A stretch of DNA of 64,000 bases from Elmis aenea (Eukaryota > Arthropoda > Insecta > Coleoptera > Elmidae). The notes beneath the pieces are model-generated. The model saw nothing but the letters and a program-made list of their open reading frames with translations. It did no database searches and was not told where the DNA came from. Positions 21,791 through 32,969 of the stretch are shown one piece after another. Each line of letters opens with the position of its first letter. Positions within the stretch are counted from its first letter, which is position 1. The translations under genes and the position numbers were made by a program. The stretch lies in the NCBI GenBank assembly GCA_947652605.1, contig OX393578.1:39871470-39935469 (forward strand), given 5' to 3'.

Positions 21791-23310
21791 GGTCTGGCTG
21801 GACCAATTTCAAGTTTGAATGTATTTTTCTCATGGGAAAAAACTCGTAAGGACCTCATATTTCATTATATCCTCCACGAACATGTTTTAATGTATTTGGA
21901 AACAAAAAACGTAATTACAAAAATTTGCTGCGTGAAGGGTTAGACAAGCAAGGTTGGTAGTCCTAAGCTGTGCATAACTGGTCTGGCCGAACCAGTATAT
22001 GATTCTTTAAGTTTCCTCACTATCCTTTTTTCGATTTTTTTAGTGTTCCTGAATCACTATTTAATTGTGATGAAAAAAGTCTACATCTTTTTCCCCAAAA
22101 ATATTTTTGTACCATCAAATATAACGTAGTTATTTCCCATTTAAAAAATAATTCAACGTTGTTTTTTGTTTAGCGTGCCATGGAACTTTCTATGCATTCT
22201 AAGGCTAACTCATCTTAAATAAATAAGTTAATTATTAATATTACATTGCTTATGACGTTTTCTAAAACTCTTTTTTATGTTTCGTCTTTTATTGATACTG
22301 AAGGCAATTTGTGATATGTATGCGAATAAATTTGTTTAATTCTTATTTACTGTAAAACAATAATTGTGAAAATTCTACGAAATATAAGTAAAACACAAGT
22401 ACCAATTTAGCTGCTAACGAACTGCATTTTAATGAACATTGTGCCATATTATTTTTATTATCTTTATTCTCATTTCATGCATATGTAAATAGAAAAAACT
22501 GAAGAAAAAAAAAAACATCCGTATTTTATCTTACTCATTGATTTTTGTTGCTAACCGCCTTGATAAAAAAATAACAGTAACCTCTCGATTTGTACAAATC
22601 TTTAAAAAAAAAAATTAGGTTTTTGAACGAACTTAAGGTGGATATGTCCTTATTGCCTATAGTGTGTACAGCATTTTTATAAACTATCAAGCCAATTGAA
22701 AAAGTTTCGAACTTTTTCCAAAACAAATTGCAAAAGTATGTACTGCGAATTGTTTCAAAAACTTTGAAACCTGTAATATTTTTTAAAGAGGTTAACAGAA
22801 GTAGATATGTGTTTCTTAAAGCGTTCCTAGATCCATTAAGTTAATACAAATGTTTCTATATTTTGTTTCGTTAGTGCCTCTTTGTGCTTCAAGAATTTTT
22901 TAACTTCGATTAACAGTTTTCCCGTTATAAATTAAAAACAGAACTCTGGGGCAACTTCCCGGACTTTTTCACCAAATTCAATCATTTTGCTAACCCTTAG
23001 TGCTTCATTTGTGCCTCTTTGTGCTTCAAGAATGATCAAATTTCGATTAACCGTTCCCCCATTATAAATAAAAAACTGAACTCCGGGCTAACTTCACGCC
23101 ATCCTGGACTTTCTCACCAACGACATAAATATTTTACGTGCATCAATAAGGAAACTCAATGTACTATTAAAATAAAACAACAAAAAGTAACGTAATATTA
23201 AAATAAAACAATAAAATACAACAAAAAACGAAAGAAAAGGTTTTTTACCAGCAATTATCTACTTGAATCACACCATTTAGCCCATATAACATTACTGGTC
23301 CAGCCAGGCC
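21791..23310. mobile_element. Possible element bounded by CTGGCTGGACCA inverted ends
   Basis: GGTCTGGCTGGACCA at 21791 and TGGTCCAGCCAGGCC at 23296 are inverted copies. A third related motif, CTGGTCTGGCCGAACCAG, lies at about 21979. No transposase is visible. The inner DNA is AT-rich and contains the tandem duplication at 22874-23130. Confidence 0.45.
22874..23130. repeat. Tandem duplication with 137-bp period
   Basis: GTGCCTCTTTGTGCTTCAAG occurs at 22874 and 23011. Each copy is followed by TTCGATTAAC-GTT, TTATAAAT and GAACTC-GGG in the same order. The two copies are diverged. Confidence 0.75.
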
Positions 23311-24154
23311 AGCGGGGTACTATTTATGAAGTACAGAGGTGGTGTTCACACAAGGGTTAATTTAACTTTAACGTTGAACAATGGTAAATGTTTGCATTAC
23401 TATTGGTAAAAAGGAAATTGATTTGTTAATTATTGATAAACATGAATATAAGATAGACAACGCACTTTATAAAATTTATAGGAGTAATTTTTAACAGTTT
23501 TACCACCTAAGTAGTGTGATTTGACATACAGTTTATTATGTATTGAGTGAAGATCTAAAATGGCATACAAAACATTTAAACAATTTGACTATTGCCCAAA
23601 AAGCATTTAAAGAAACATTAAAAACAAATGCCATGATTTAATTTCTCGTTTTTTATAAAACAAACAAACTTATTTAATTTACTTTAAAAAAGATGTAAAA
23701 TAAGTTTAGGTTTTTTTACTTATTTTCATAAAACATCTGTTTATCTTAAATTTATTTAATTTTTTAAAATATTCATATCATTCATTTGAAGAAATGTCGT
23801 GAAACATTCAACAATATAAATGTATAAACTTTGTGCTGTTAAACGAACAAAAATTATTCGTTTCGCAACATGTATTGACTCATGAAGTTTTGAAGGCTTG
23901 TATGAAAACGGCCAATTTTTCATTGTTAAATAAAAAAATTATTTTTGTTGCTAATAAAGCTGTTTTATTGATAATGTAAATGTTGGTATGTATTTGATGA
24001 TCGTATCAATAATTTATTTTTACTGTAAAATTGTCGCTTCATTTACACTGAGTGTTCTATTTTGAATTAACACTATCAAACAAAGTGTAATAAATTAATT
24101 TAAAAACTATTGTTATAAATAAGTTCCAAGTAGTAATTGCTTGTTCCTTTACAG
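23311..24154. other. AT-rich stretch, nothing recognised
   Basis: No supported feature up to the polypyrimidine tract of the exon at 24155. Confidence 0.5.
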
Positions 24155-24200
24155 ATTAATCGCCGTACTCAAAAAGGTTCATCTGGATTCAGTTTTTCAG
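24155..24200 (+). CDS. Candidate 46-nt internal microexon
   Basis: The acceptor TTGCTTGTTCCTTTACAG ends at 24154, and the donor TTTTTCAG|GTAATG follows 24200. Two frames are open. The frame compatible with the exon at 1495-1646 completes an Arg codon and reads LIAVLKKVHLDSVFQ, ending in phase 0, which joins directly to the exon at 37932. The other frame reads INRRTQKGSSGFSFS. The strong acceptor is the best evidence. The donor also resembles a recursive-splice arrangement, so this could be a splicing way-station and not an exon. Confidence 0.4.
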
Positions 24201-25365
24201 GTAATGTAATCATGATATTATATTACTGCATGTTTCTTTTTCCTGTGATTGTTGATTACTTCAATTGATTATTGATTATTTTTAACACTATTAACATTTT
24301 CTTAATACTTGTTCGTAATTATTTAATGTTTAGTTAAAAAAATTGTAGAAATATGATTTGTTGGGCACAAATAATATATTATTTGCTTATCTCTTGGTTT
24401 GTAACGATAATTTTAAAAGTACAATTTGTACTAAGTTAGAATTTGCCCAACACGTTTTAGGTTTTAAAGGAATCGCAACTGCGAAGATTGATACCTGTTT
24501 TTGGTATTTTAACCAACGACACGAAAAATTAAAATTCAAAAATGTCTTTAAGAATCGTTAATGCTTTCTATGCAACAGACATTGATTAATGTAAGCTTTG
24601 CGTGATCTTCATTGAGTGTGCAAATTGAGTGAGTAAATTTATCTATTGAACATATTAAGGAACTTTTAAATTAAACTTTATCGCTTTCGGTATATTACTA
24701 CAACAGTGACTGCTGTTACGTAAGAGAGACGTATTATTAGTTGTAAAGCTGCTTACTTTAAGCACTTAACACACAAGTCGAATCATATGCTACGTATTAG
24801 GAGCTGGAACTGATATTTACAATATGACCTATGTTTATTCGACTGTACTTTTTTAATAATAAAATGATAAGAATAAAATGTCAAGCAGTAGTATAGTATA
24901 GTAAATTAGTAAGGAAATTAATTGTACAAAATTATTTAATACAACAATCAGAAAATATAAACTAATTTTCTCTCAGACGTAACATGCTTTAATGAAAACG
25001 TCTAAAAAACGCTTTTTAATATAGTAATGCTTAATATAGTTATTGCTTTATTTGTAAAAGTCGTGTTTTTAAAAACATATCGTCGCAAAAATTAAACAGC
25101 TTTTTGTGTGTTCCTTTAATAATTATTCATGCAAGTTGCTAATAAATGCTTGCTATGGATAACCACAATACAGTAACGTCGTACATATTCATAGTATTCA
25201 TTGGTTGAACTCAAAATGAAATAACTGAAGCATTAATCAGTAAAGAATCGCAAATCAAAGCACTCTATATGCAGTTAACTGTGGTTTTTACACACAGAAA
25301 AATTAAAATATTTACAAGGAAGATGTAATTAAACGTAAATGTGCATAATGTATGTATATATCGCA
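24201..25365. other. AT-rich stretch, nothing recognised
   Basis: A 67-codon plus-strand frame at 24358-24561 has no ATG and no recognisable content. I see no other feature. Confidence 0.5.
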
Positions 25366-25798
25366 GGCAAATAGTTATTTCAGGCAAATAGCTTTTGCTT
25401 TAGCAAACACTGTGTATATGCCTGAGCAAATGGATTTCTATTACTCATTTATATCGTATAAACTCTATTTTCCGACCCAAATAGCATTTGACGGAACCAT
25501 TGTTGGGCTAATAGCGTTCAGTTTAGTATTTTTTTGGTTGGTTAAAGCTTTTTTTCAAATAATAGAGGGTCCAGTTAAGGATCAGTTAAAGGTATTTTTA
25601 AAAGAAAGCAATTCTTTTGACTTATTGTCTTTATTTATTTAAAAAAAAAAATGCTTTAACCAACCTTTAACTTGACTCGCTATACTATCTATAACGTTTT
25701 TTTGGTATTTGTGTACATAGCATTGGTCAATAGTCAGATAGAAATTATAGTTATAAAGCCTGGCAAAAGCTATTTGCCTAAAATAACAATTTGGCTAC
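25366..25798. mobile_element. Imperfect fold-back MITE
   Basis: The left CAGGCAAATAGCTTTTGC is inverted as GCAAAAGCTATTTGCC at about 25763. Inner parts also pair (TTGGTTGGTTAAAGC at about 25537 with GCTTTAACCAACC at about 25652). The 96-codon plus-strand frame inside is a product of this structure and not a gene. Confidence 0.65.
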
Positions 25799-26912
25799 AA
25801 CTTATATATTATCGCTGAGATAATTTTCTTTTAAATTCATACATGGTCTAAGATACGTTCTGTATTAAAAAATATAAGCTTGCCTCATATCTCAGCAGTA
25901 CAGATTTTCTAAATTTCAACTTATAAACAACCATCGCAATGTTATAAATTTTTCTTCAGTTTTGGATATAAATAACTCACTAAAGATTCTATTTTTTTCA
26001 TCAACGAAAACATTACAAACCTGATAACACGGCTGCACTCAACTCGAAAAAAAGTTCCAAAGGCTTAAAACAGAATTACTATTGGATTTATCGAGATATC
26101 TCACCAATGTCACTAATTTTCGCCACACTGTATTTATTGTATTTAAATAATTAATTTTTTTTAAATTTTTAGTTTAATACGTATCTATACATTTTCTACT
26201 ACAGCGATATGCCCCTTTAGTTTTCACCTTTTTATTATCGCTAGTCTTCAATATCACTACTACAACGAGCACCTCCCTGTCTGAGTGTTTTATGCTCCTG
26301 CTATACCTACTTTAGTTACTATAATCTTAGGTGCATTTTCCTTCTTTTTTCAACCAGTTAACCATTACAGGTAAAAAAAAAATCAAAGTGTTCTGATCTT
26401 CATTTAATGTATCATTCTAGAACTCTACGTCGGATATTTCCTGTACATCTTTTTATTCCTATGCTTCGTACTCCCACTGTAGTTGATTTTCCTTCTTGCT
26501 AACTATTGGTGTGTTACTGAGTTACAGTCACTGATAATAAGAACTAATAACTTTATTGAAAAGTTGTTTAATAACAAAAATTCGTATTATTTTAGCGTAT
26601 TGTTTTGAAAAATTGCTAGTTTCAAAACGTTGTGAAGTCGATAGGCAGGTAAATTATTGGCCTTGTTTTAGCTAAAGTTTTTCATCAATCTAAAGATACG
26701 TAACAGATTTTAAGCAATATTAAAATTCATGTAAATTCAATGAAGCTGTTAAATATCCTTTAATTGACTCGAATTATAATGTGGTCTAATGCATAAAGCT
26801 TCCGATCTTCAGTTGCGGTAATTAAAAGCTTAAATGTGGCTTAAAAATATATTAAAAACACTTTTTGTAATAGGAATATTCCTAAATTAAGCGTTTGTAG
26901 GAGAATAGTACA
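25799..26912. other. AT-rich stretch with a possible recursive splice site
   Basis: No gene. At about 26370 the sequence CCTTCTTTTTTCAACC, then CCATTACAG|GTAAAA, combines an acceptor and a donor, the arrangement used for recursive splicing of very long insect introns. Confidence 0.3.
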
Positions 26913-26920
26913 CCTATATT

Positions 26921-27720
26921 CAGGGGTTTGGAGCAGTCCAATTTTTAAATTGCTCTGCTCCAGCTCCGCTCTGGCATCAAAATGCCTGCTCCAGCTCCAC
27001 TCCAGCTCCACTTCAGCTCCTCTTCAAATATTGTTAACATTTTGAAAACAAGTTTTTTTAATTAAAAAATTTATTTTTAAAAACAAAGTTTTAATTTTAT
27101 CGGGTTTGTGGAAGTTGGTCAAAAATTAGAATATTTGACCCTAACAAACTAGTGACGTTAAATAAATGTTTGTAAAATCATTTTTGTGCAATCGTACTAG
27201 AAACAGCTGTTTGACGGACGCGTTAGCAACCATAAAGTACTGCATTACCGGCCCTATCCTTAGCAACGGCCGTAAAAGTTACTTTTCAGGCCGTTACCCT
27301 TAGCAACGGCCGAAAAATAACTTTTACGGCCGTTGCTAAGGAGAGGGCCGGTAATGCAGTACATACGCCGTCATCTGTCAGTGACAGAATGTCACGTAGT
27401 TTCTAACCTATAATTTTGAAAATTACTAAAAATTTAAATTGTTTTTAATTCGATCGCACAAAAAATGTGATATGCACCTCGGCCAAAACGTACTTATTCG
27501 GCCTTACCTGTTTGCAAACCAGACGCGGCCGAAAAAGTTACACTTTTTGGCCTTCATACATAAATAACTATTTATTGATCTTCAAAGGCCGAAAAAAAGA
27601 AAAAATAGTCGTTATTTTTTAAACTGTACATAATAAACTGGAGCAGTGAAGCAATCAAAATTATTTGCCCCGGACTCCACAGATTCGTGCGACAGCTCCT
27701 TGCTTCGCTTTAAACCCCTG
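26921..27720. mobile_element. 800-bp hAT element with 8-bp target duplication
   Basis: It starts CAGGGGTTTGGAGC and ends GCTTTAAACCCCTG. CCTATATT is duplicated exactly at 26913-26920 and 27721-27728. The ends are packed with GGAGC/GCTCC repeats, typical of subterminal transposase-binding repeats in hAT elements. There is no transposase, so it is non-autonomous. A second element (27181-27573) is inserted within it. Confidence 0.9.
27181..27573. mobile_element. GGCC-rich hairpin element, copy 2, nested
   Basis: Copy of 19715-20057: TTTTTGTGCAATCG at the left, the hairpin at 27235-27361 built on GGCCGTTGCTAAGG, then CGATCGCACAAAAA at about 27451. It continues through CGGCCAAAACGTACTT to CATAAATAACTATT. 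This copy has about 45 bp more near 27505-27550 than copy 1. Confidence 0.8.
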
Positions 27721-27903
27721 CCTATATTATCACAGGAAGGTTCTTAAAACCTATAAATTTTTTTGTTTATAATTTCATGGCTCACCCTCTAGTTTTGTTT
27801 TACTTACTGAGATAACCACACATAAAAATTAAGTGGAATGCTGAGCAATGTTTATAGGTCGCTAAAATGGTTTGGAATTAACATTGTTACGTATATGCCT
27901 TAA

Positions 27904-29697
27904 CCCATTATTGCCCGAATTTTTTTTTTCTTTTTTCTTTGTTAATGTATGATATTCTTCATAAAAATAAGACAAAATAATAGAATTCATTTATATTTTT
28001 CAAAAAAATATTAAATATTACAGTATTTTGATGTGTTCCAATTTTGGAACACTGGGCATACAGTAAGGTATAATTGGAAATAAAACGTTTGCAAATAATA
28101 ATGTATTATACATGCAAAAACTATAAATTATTTATGAACATTTATTATTATAAACATTTCAGCGAACATGGAACTTTTAAAACTTCCATCATGTAAATTG
28201 ACACATGACACCGCATTTCTCACAACATTTAGTGGCATTTTTCTTGCAAAGCGCACATCTATTTTGCTTTGCAGCTGAAATTATCCAGTGATCGGATCCG
28301 ATCATATCTTATTGACTCTGGAACTGGACTGCCAATTTATTAAGAGGATTTTGGCCTTCCTCCTTCCACAATGGTAGTTCCGTAATTTTTTTAAATAGAT
28401 TTGAACTATGTTCCTTCTGAAATTCAAATGATCCATTTTGTTCTTCTCACCGTCCACTCCACCCATGTATTTGTTGTACATAGAAATGGCATGTGGTTGT
28501 GTAACAGGCAATTTCTTTTTTTCGGAGGATATCTAGCGATGAGCTTGGCCAATTGGGTGTACTGTATTGCAAGAACTCACAGTAAGAACAACTCGGTTAT
28601 CATTCCAAGCAGTAACGGTAACATAATTTTTATATCCATGCAAAAGTCGTAGGTTCCTCGTTCTTTTTTTTCCCATAGTTTTCACATTCGTTATAGGACA
28701 TTTTTCTAATCGATTAGCCATTATTGTACCTGTATAGCCGAATCCCAATTCTTGTAAACGATGTACACGTTTCAAAGAATAAAAATATCTATCGGCATAG
28801 ATTTTGAATGGAATATTTTTAGGTAGTTTTGATAGTAAATTTATAACTACTGAACCACCAACGTGCGTATGTAAGTAATAAACATATTTTTTTAGAAATT
28901 CACAAATTTCTTGATCAAAAAACAATTCAAAACAGGCCACTGGATCACATGATAGATTTAGGACTTGTTTAGAAGATACGAGCGGTACAAAGCTACGAGT
29001 CAAATAATCTGTTTTTGACCAAATTCTTTCTATAACCCTTTTTCGATGCATCTGCTTTTGAAGCTCCGAAAGTGGAAGGTTGTTCTCATCGTCCATTTCT
29101 TTGCCCAAATGAACAGTATCATCTCTTCTTGAGTGAACTGTAGCTACAGCTTGAGCTTGCAACTGGCGTCCGCTGAGATGATTTATGTTTTTACCTTCAT
29201 TTTCGTCAGCACTGTCTACTTCACTGTCAACACCATCTTCTGGAGGTGTTATAAAGATGTCTACATTTTCCATATCTTCCCAGAACTTCTCTTCTTCCAC
29301 CATTTCTAACAATTCTGCTTTAGTACTTATTGTCCTGGTGTTCCAATATTGGAACATTTTTTTAAATATCAATTGTTAAGAAACTGATGATATTGTATTG
29401 TTAAAAATAATGATAATCTATCTATAAATACTAGGCCTTATAATAAAAGTGTATTTTGTTGTAGATAATATATTATTATAAACAAAAATATACTTACTTT
29501 TTTAACGACATTATTTACAGAATTAAATTAAAACTGTTCACTTAATATTGCCACAATTAAAATAAATGTGTTTAAACATGTTTGTTTGGTCTATTATCTG
29601 TAACGTATAACCATTTAAAGTGGTTGCAGAATGGCGGTAAATAGTAGGGGTAAAAAAAATGCCTATGTTCCAAAATCGGAACACCGGGCAAAAATGA
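27904..29697. mobile_element. piggyBac-like transposon, inactive
   Basis: A TTAA site at 27900-27903 is followed by CCCATTATTGCCCG. The right end is CGGGCAAAAATG, where a TTAA is no longer adjacent because another element begins at 29697. Subterminal symmetric motifs TTCCAATTTTGGAACA (about 28037) and TTCCAAAATCGGAACA (about 29668) lie just inside. The transposase is on the minus strand at 28189-29372. Confidence 0.8.
28189..29372 (-). pseudogene. piggyBac transposase pseudogene
   Basis: PiggyBac (DDE_Tnp_1_7) transposases excise and insert at TTAA. The frame starting at 29372 has an acidic N-terminus, then jumps from a helical segment (EICEFLKKYV) straight to VGGSVVINLLSKLPKNIPFK. The catalytic region with the first Asp is therefore deleted. 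IYADRYFYSLKR carries the second family Asp, followed by GFGYTGTIMANRLEKCP. After a frameshift near 28530 a second frame has ISMYNKYMGGVDG and the C-terminal body. The tail, CALCKKNATKCCEKCGVMC, is the Cys-rich zinc-binding end, with the stop at 28189. A deletion plus frameshift means it is dead. Confidence 0.88.
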
Positions 29698-30020
29698 GCC
29701 AGCGGTTCAATAAAGGACCCAAAAAGTAGACTGTAATAAATGTTTACTGTTTTCCTTTAATTATTTTAATGTATTGACAACATATAACATTTTACCACTG
29801 AAAAATTAGATGATTCCAATTGCAACCCAACTGTGAGGCATTCAAAATTGTCTTTTTGAACAACTTTAAGTGCCTCACCATGGGATTACAATATTGTAAA
29901 GCAACTAATTTTTTAATGGTAAAATGTTACAATATGGTGAACATATTAAAATAATTTAGGTAAAACACTAATCATGTTGTAACAGTCCAATTTTGTGTGT
30001 CCTTTATTGAACTGCGGGCT
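29697..30020. mobile_element. MITE with AGCC-GCGGTTCAATAAAGGAC ends
   Basis: AGCCAGCGGTTCAATAAAGG at the left is inverted as CCTTTATTGAACTGCGGGCT at the right. Inner parts pair too (GTGAGGCATT with AGTGCCTCAC, and AACATTTTACCA with TGGTAAAATGTT). Confidence 0.75.
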
Positions 30021-31107
30021 GAATGTATATGCTTAACAATGCTAAATTTCAAACCATTTTAGCAATCTTTAAGAATTGCTCAAATGACCTGAAATTTTTC
30101 ATAAATGGGTTTTTCTATAGGAAAAAAAAATGGAGTTTGAAAAATGAAAAATAAGGACCACCCTAAACTATATTTTAAATTAGTTGTCCACTTTACCAGT
30201 AGATATTTTGTACGCAAAGATACTTAACATTAACTTTTTAAAATAAGGTTACAGGTAAAGTTAAAAATTGTTAATTTCATATATTTTTTATTTTAATTTT
30301 CCGGTGGTAATAATTTCATATAATTTTAAGCTACCGCGATTTTAAACATATTTTGTACAACCTAAACAGCTTACTACAAAATATAATTTATTTCAATTAC
30401 CCCATCTTACCTTACAGCTTTATAAGTGCAATATGAATATACAGCACCGCATGGCTTAACGTTGTATATTACAGCTGTAGATGTGCGGTAAAGTTAAACT
30501 CTTCGTGCGCTATATCTATTAGTCCTACATAGAGTTGCTTGTTATTATAAAGTTGCGGGCATGTAATGAGATTATATTAAAGTTTCATAATGGAAGAACA
30601 TTATATTTTAAGTTAATTTCCAATAACGAAGCAGGCTAAAGGAAAAAATTAGCTTTATTTTTTTTTGCGGTTTTATACCATTATTAAAAATGCTTTCAGC
30701 GCTGCGCTTTATTTTATTTAAAATAGACTGCAACATAAAGTTACGTTGTATTCAATATTAACAATTAAAAAGTTTGAAACCCATCGACCTGGATGATGTT
30801 ACAGAAATGGGAAATAAATAATGCTGGCGAATATACATGAGCAGATTCATTTATGAAATATTTAATAAATTTTAAAAGCAACACAACAACTGTGAAAAAT
30901 CGTACGTATGAAAATCAGTGATTTTTTAACTAGACGCATCTGTATCTCAAAAAGTATTTACTCAGGTTGAACAAATGTTCTTTCTTTAGTAACAAAAATC
31001 TGCGACTTTGAGTTACACAGGATCCTGCATTAGTGCATCGGGCTTTCCTAGCGCCCCGCCCGTAGGAGATAAAAAAAACTTAAATACATAAAATTATTTT
31101 CAGCAGT
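30021..31107. other. AT-rich stretch, nothing recognised
   Basis: Apart from the inverted flank up to about 30090, no feature is seen. Confidence 0.5.
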
Positions 31108-31800
31108 ACAGGGTGTCTAATTTTTGTGCTATAACAAAAACAATTTTTTTTTTAAATGGAATACCCTTTATCTTTTTAGGTCTTTCAATGTCATTTTTTA
31201 ACCTCTACATTAATGTCCGTTCACTTTTTGGTTTTATGTCAGTGTTGCCAACTTATAATTTTTTTAAAGAAACTTTAAAACATCGTAGCGGTCTTGTTTT
31301 TTGAAGTTAAGAAATAGATTATAGCAATCACGTTAGTCCGGTTAAAGAGCAACATTTTGATAATAAGAAATTTGAATTTAGTGATACAGGGGTCTAGGAA
31401 CATTCTTCGCCCACAATTCTTCGCCTCCAGAATTGTGGAGGCGAAGAATTGTGGGCGAAGAATGTTCCGGACACGGTGATACAGGGTGTTCACAAAAAAA
31501 ATGCCAAACTTCCCAAACTTCAAAGTGACATAACTCATTTTTTCCAAATGTAACTATCCTTATTTTATTTCGCTATTCGGTAGCTATTTTTCTCCTCTTT
31601 AATTTTTATAGGGGATGTTTAAACCTCATAGTTGTTGAGATGTTAAATACTTTTTACAAAAGTAACCATTTATTTACATTTTTATGCACCTGTAGGCCGC
31701 GCTGATGCAAAACAAATGCCAAAATGTGTCAATTTGGCATTTTTTTTATATCTCCTGCGGGCGAGTGCTAGGAAATCCCGACGCACTATTGCAGGATCTT
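31108..31800. mobile_element. ACAGGGTG-type element pieces
   Basis: ACAGGGTGTCTAATTTTTGT at about 31108 and ACAGGGTGTTCACAAAAAAA at about 31481 are two same-direction ends of the common ACAGGGTG group. TATCTCCTGCGGGCG and GGATCTTGTATA near 31752-31802 are inverted relatives of GGATCCTGCATT and CGCCCGTAGGAGATA at 31020-31070. This suggests a rearranged element of about 780 bp from 31020 to 31802. Confidence 0.5.
31391..31475. mobile_element. 85-bp palindromic MITE with 10-bp target duplication
   Basis: A near-perfect palindrome (31397-31468, 36-bp arms, one mismatch) is built from ATTCTTCGCC units. It is flanked by GTGATACAGG at 31381-31390 and again at 31476-31485. It sits in an ACAGGGTG element end. 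The 10-bp duplication suggests a Mutator-like or similar transposase acting in trans. Confidence 0.8.
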
Positions 31801-31872
31801 GTATATTAAGCTCTTAATTATTTTATTTTACTAGTTATGGGTCACTGAAATTTAGGAATCGTCACAACCGAC

Positions 31873-32969
31873 CAGTGGCGGCTCGTAAAAACTTACAATG
31901 AAGGAAGGTGTAGCGACAAATGTAACCAAATTTTTCACTGTGGACGGGGGTAAAAAAGCTACGTTACTAATAAAAATTAAAGCAAAAATATGCTGTACTT
32001 ATGAAACTTTTAATTTAATTTTTCTATTATCAATTATTTATATTAAAATTCCTTTGCTCTTTTTGGTTTACTATCTTATCGTTGACTCTTTTATTAAAAT
32101 TAGTTATAAATTAAATCAAAAATAGGCAAATTCGGTTTAGAACCTCCTAAATTTTTAATTTCAAGTAAATGTAAAAAAATAATTTCTTGTAAATGTGAAA
32201 CAAAATTTTTGTTTTTTAAATTCTTTTTTGTTTATTTACATTCAAAAAAATTCAATAAAGTTTTTGGAAAACAGCAGAAAAAAACACTAGAAACAATAAA
32301 ATATCAGCTCGTAAGCTCGTGGCCGTTAACCAGGCTTAGGCTGCAATGATTGCAGCCCCAATAGCATGTATATCACGCGTAATCCTCATTCCATATCTAC
32401 TTGCCACTTTGTATGTAATATGTTACGTCCAGTTCGTAAAATAGGCAACTTTTTTCCTAATTCGTGTAATAGGCACAAGGTTTGTCCAAATCGTGAAATA
32501 AGCAATACAATTTTTTAAAACAATTTGACGAACCCTTTACTTGATCCCCTTTTAATGACCAAGTGAATAAGGGTCAGGTTAAAGGTTGGTAAAATTGGTT
32601 TTTTTTTAGTGGTATTGCTTATTTCGCGATTTAGGCAAGCGCCGATTTCACGTTGGGCATAGTATTGCTTATTCCCGATCGCGGCAAACTTTCTGCCTAT
32701 TTCTCGAGTTCAGCGAATAATTGCCTATTTCACTAACTCAGCAAGTTCACTGATTCGGCGTAACATACACTTACACATAGTATGATAGTGCTGTAAGGCT
32801 GCGAGAAATGCAGCCCGCGAACTGTTTTTATAAGACACAACTATTGTTACAAAATGTAAACTATCGAGTGTAGCTGCCGTACAAACGAATGTTTTTTTGT
32901 TAACAAAATATAAGAATATTTCATTGAAACCTTAAGGGGCCGCCCGCCCTTACAGAAAAGCCGCACCTG
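31873..32969. mobile_element. Probable hAT element remnant, CAGTGGCGGCTC end
   Basis: CAGTGGCGGCTCGTAAAAAC at 31873 resembles the inverted CTGTAAGGGCGGGCGG and AAAAGCCGCACCTG at 32925-32969. The 8-bp flanks CAACCGAC and CTACCAAT agree at only 5 positions, so the pairing is tentative. GCATGTATATCACGCGT at about 32364 recurs at about 60393. A TGTTACG element is nested inside. Confidence 0.45.
32419..32768. mobile_element. ATGTTACG element with iterated GAAATAGGCAA motif
   Basis: It starts TATGTTACGTCC and ends GGCGTAACATA. Between them the motif TTCGTGAAATAGGCAA occurs about three times forward (32433-32495) and four times inverted (32610-32735), for example GTATTGCTTATTTCGCGA. The termini match the element at 8560-9303. 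Confidence 0.75.

Larger units (their letters stand above)
27820..30090. repeat. Outer inverted flanks around the piggyBac
   Basis: GCTAAAATGGTTTGGAATT and then ATTGTTACGTATATGC at 27861-27898 are inverted at about 30023-30066 (GCATATACATTC-like, then AATTTCAAACCATTTTAGC). An older element with these terminal repeats seems to have been the landing site for the piggyBac and the MITE between them. Confidence 0.55.

Noticed and set aside
24358..24561. Extension of the microexon into a 67-codon frame
   Set aside because: Different frame, no ATG, no acceptor; the content is not protein-like.
25352..25642. 96-codon plus-strand frame
   Set aside because: Lies within an imperfect palindrome and has no recognisable domain or splice support.
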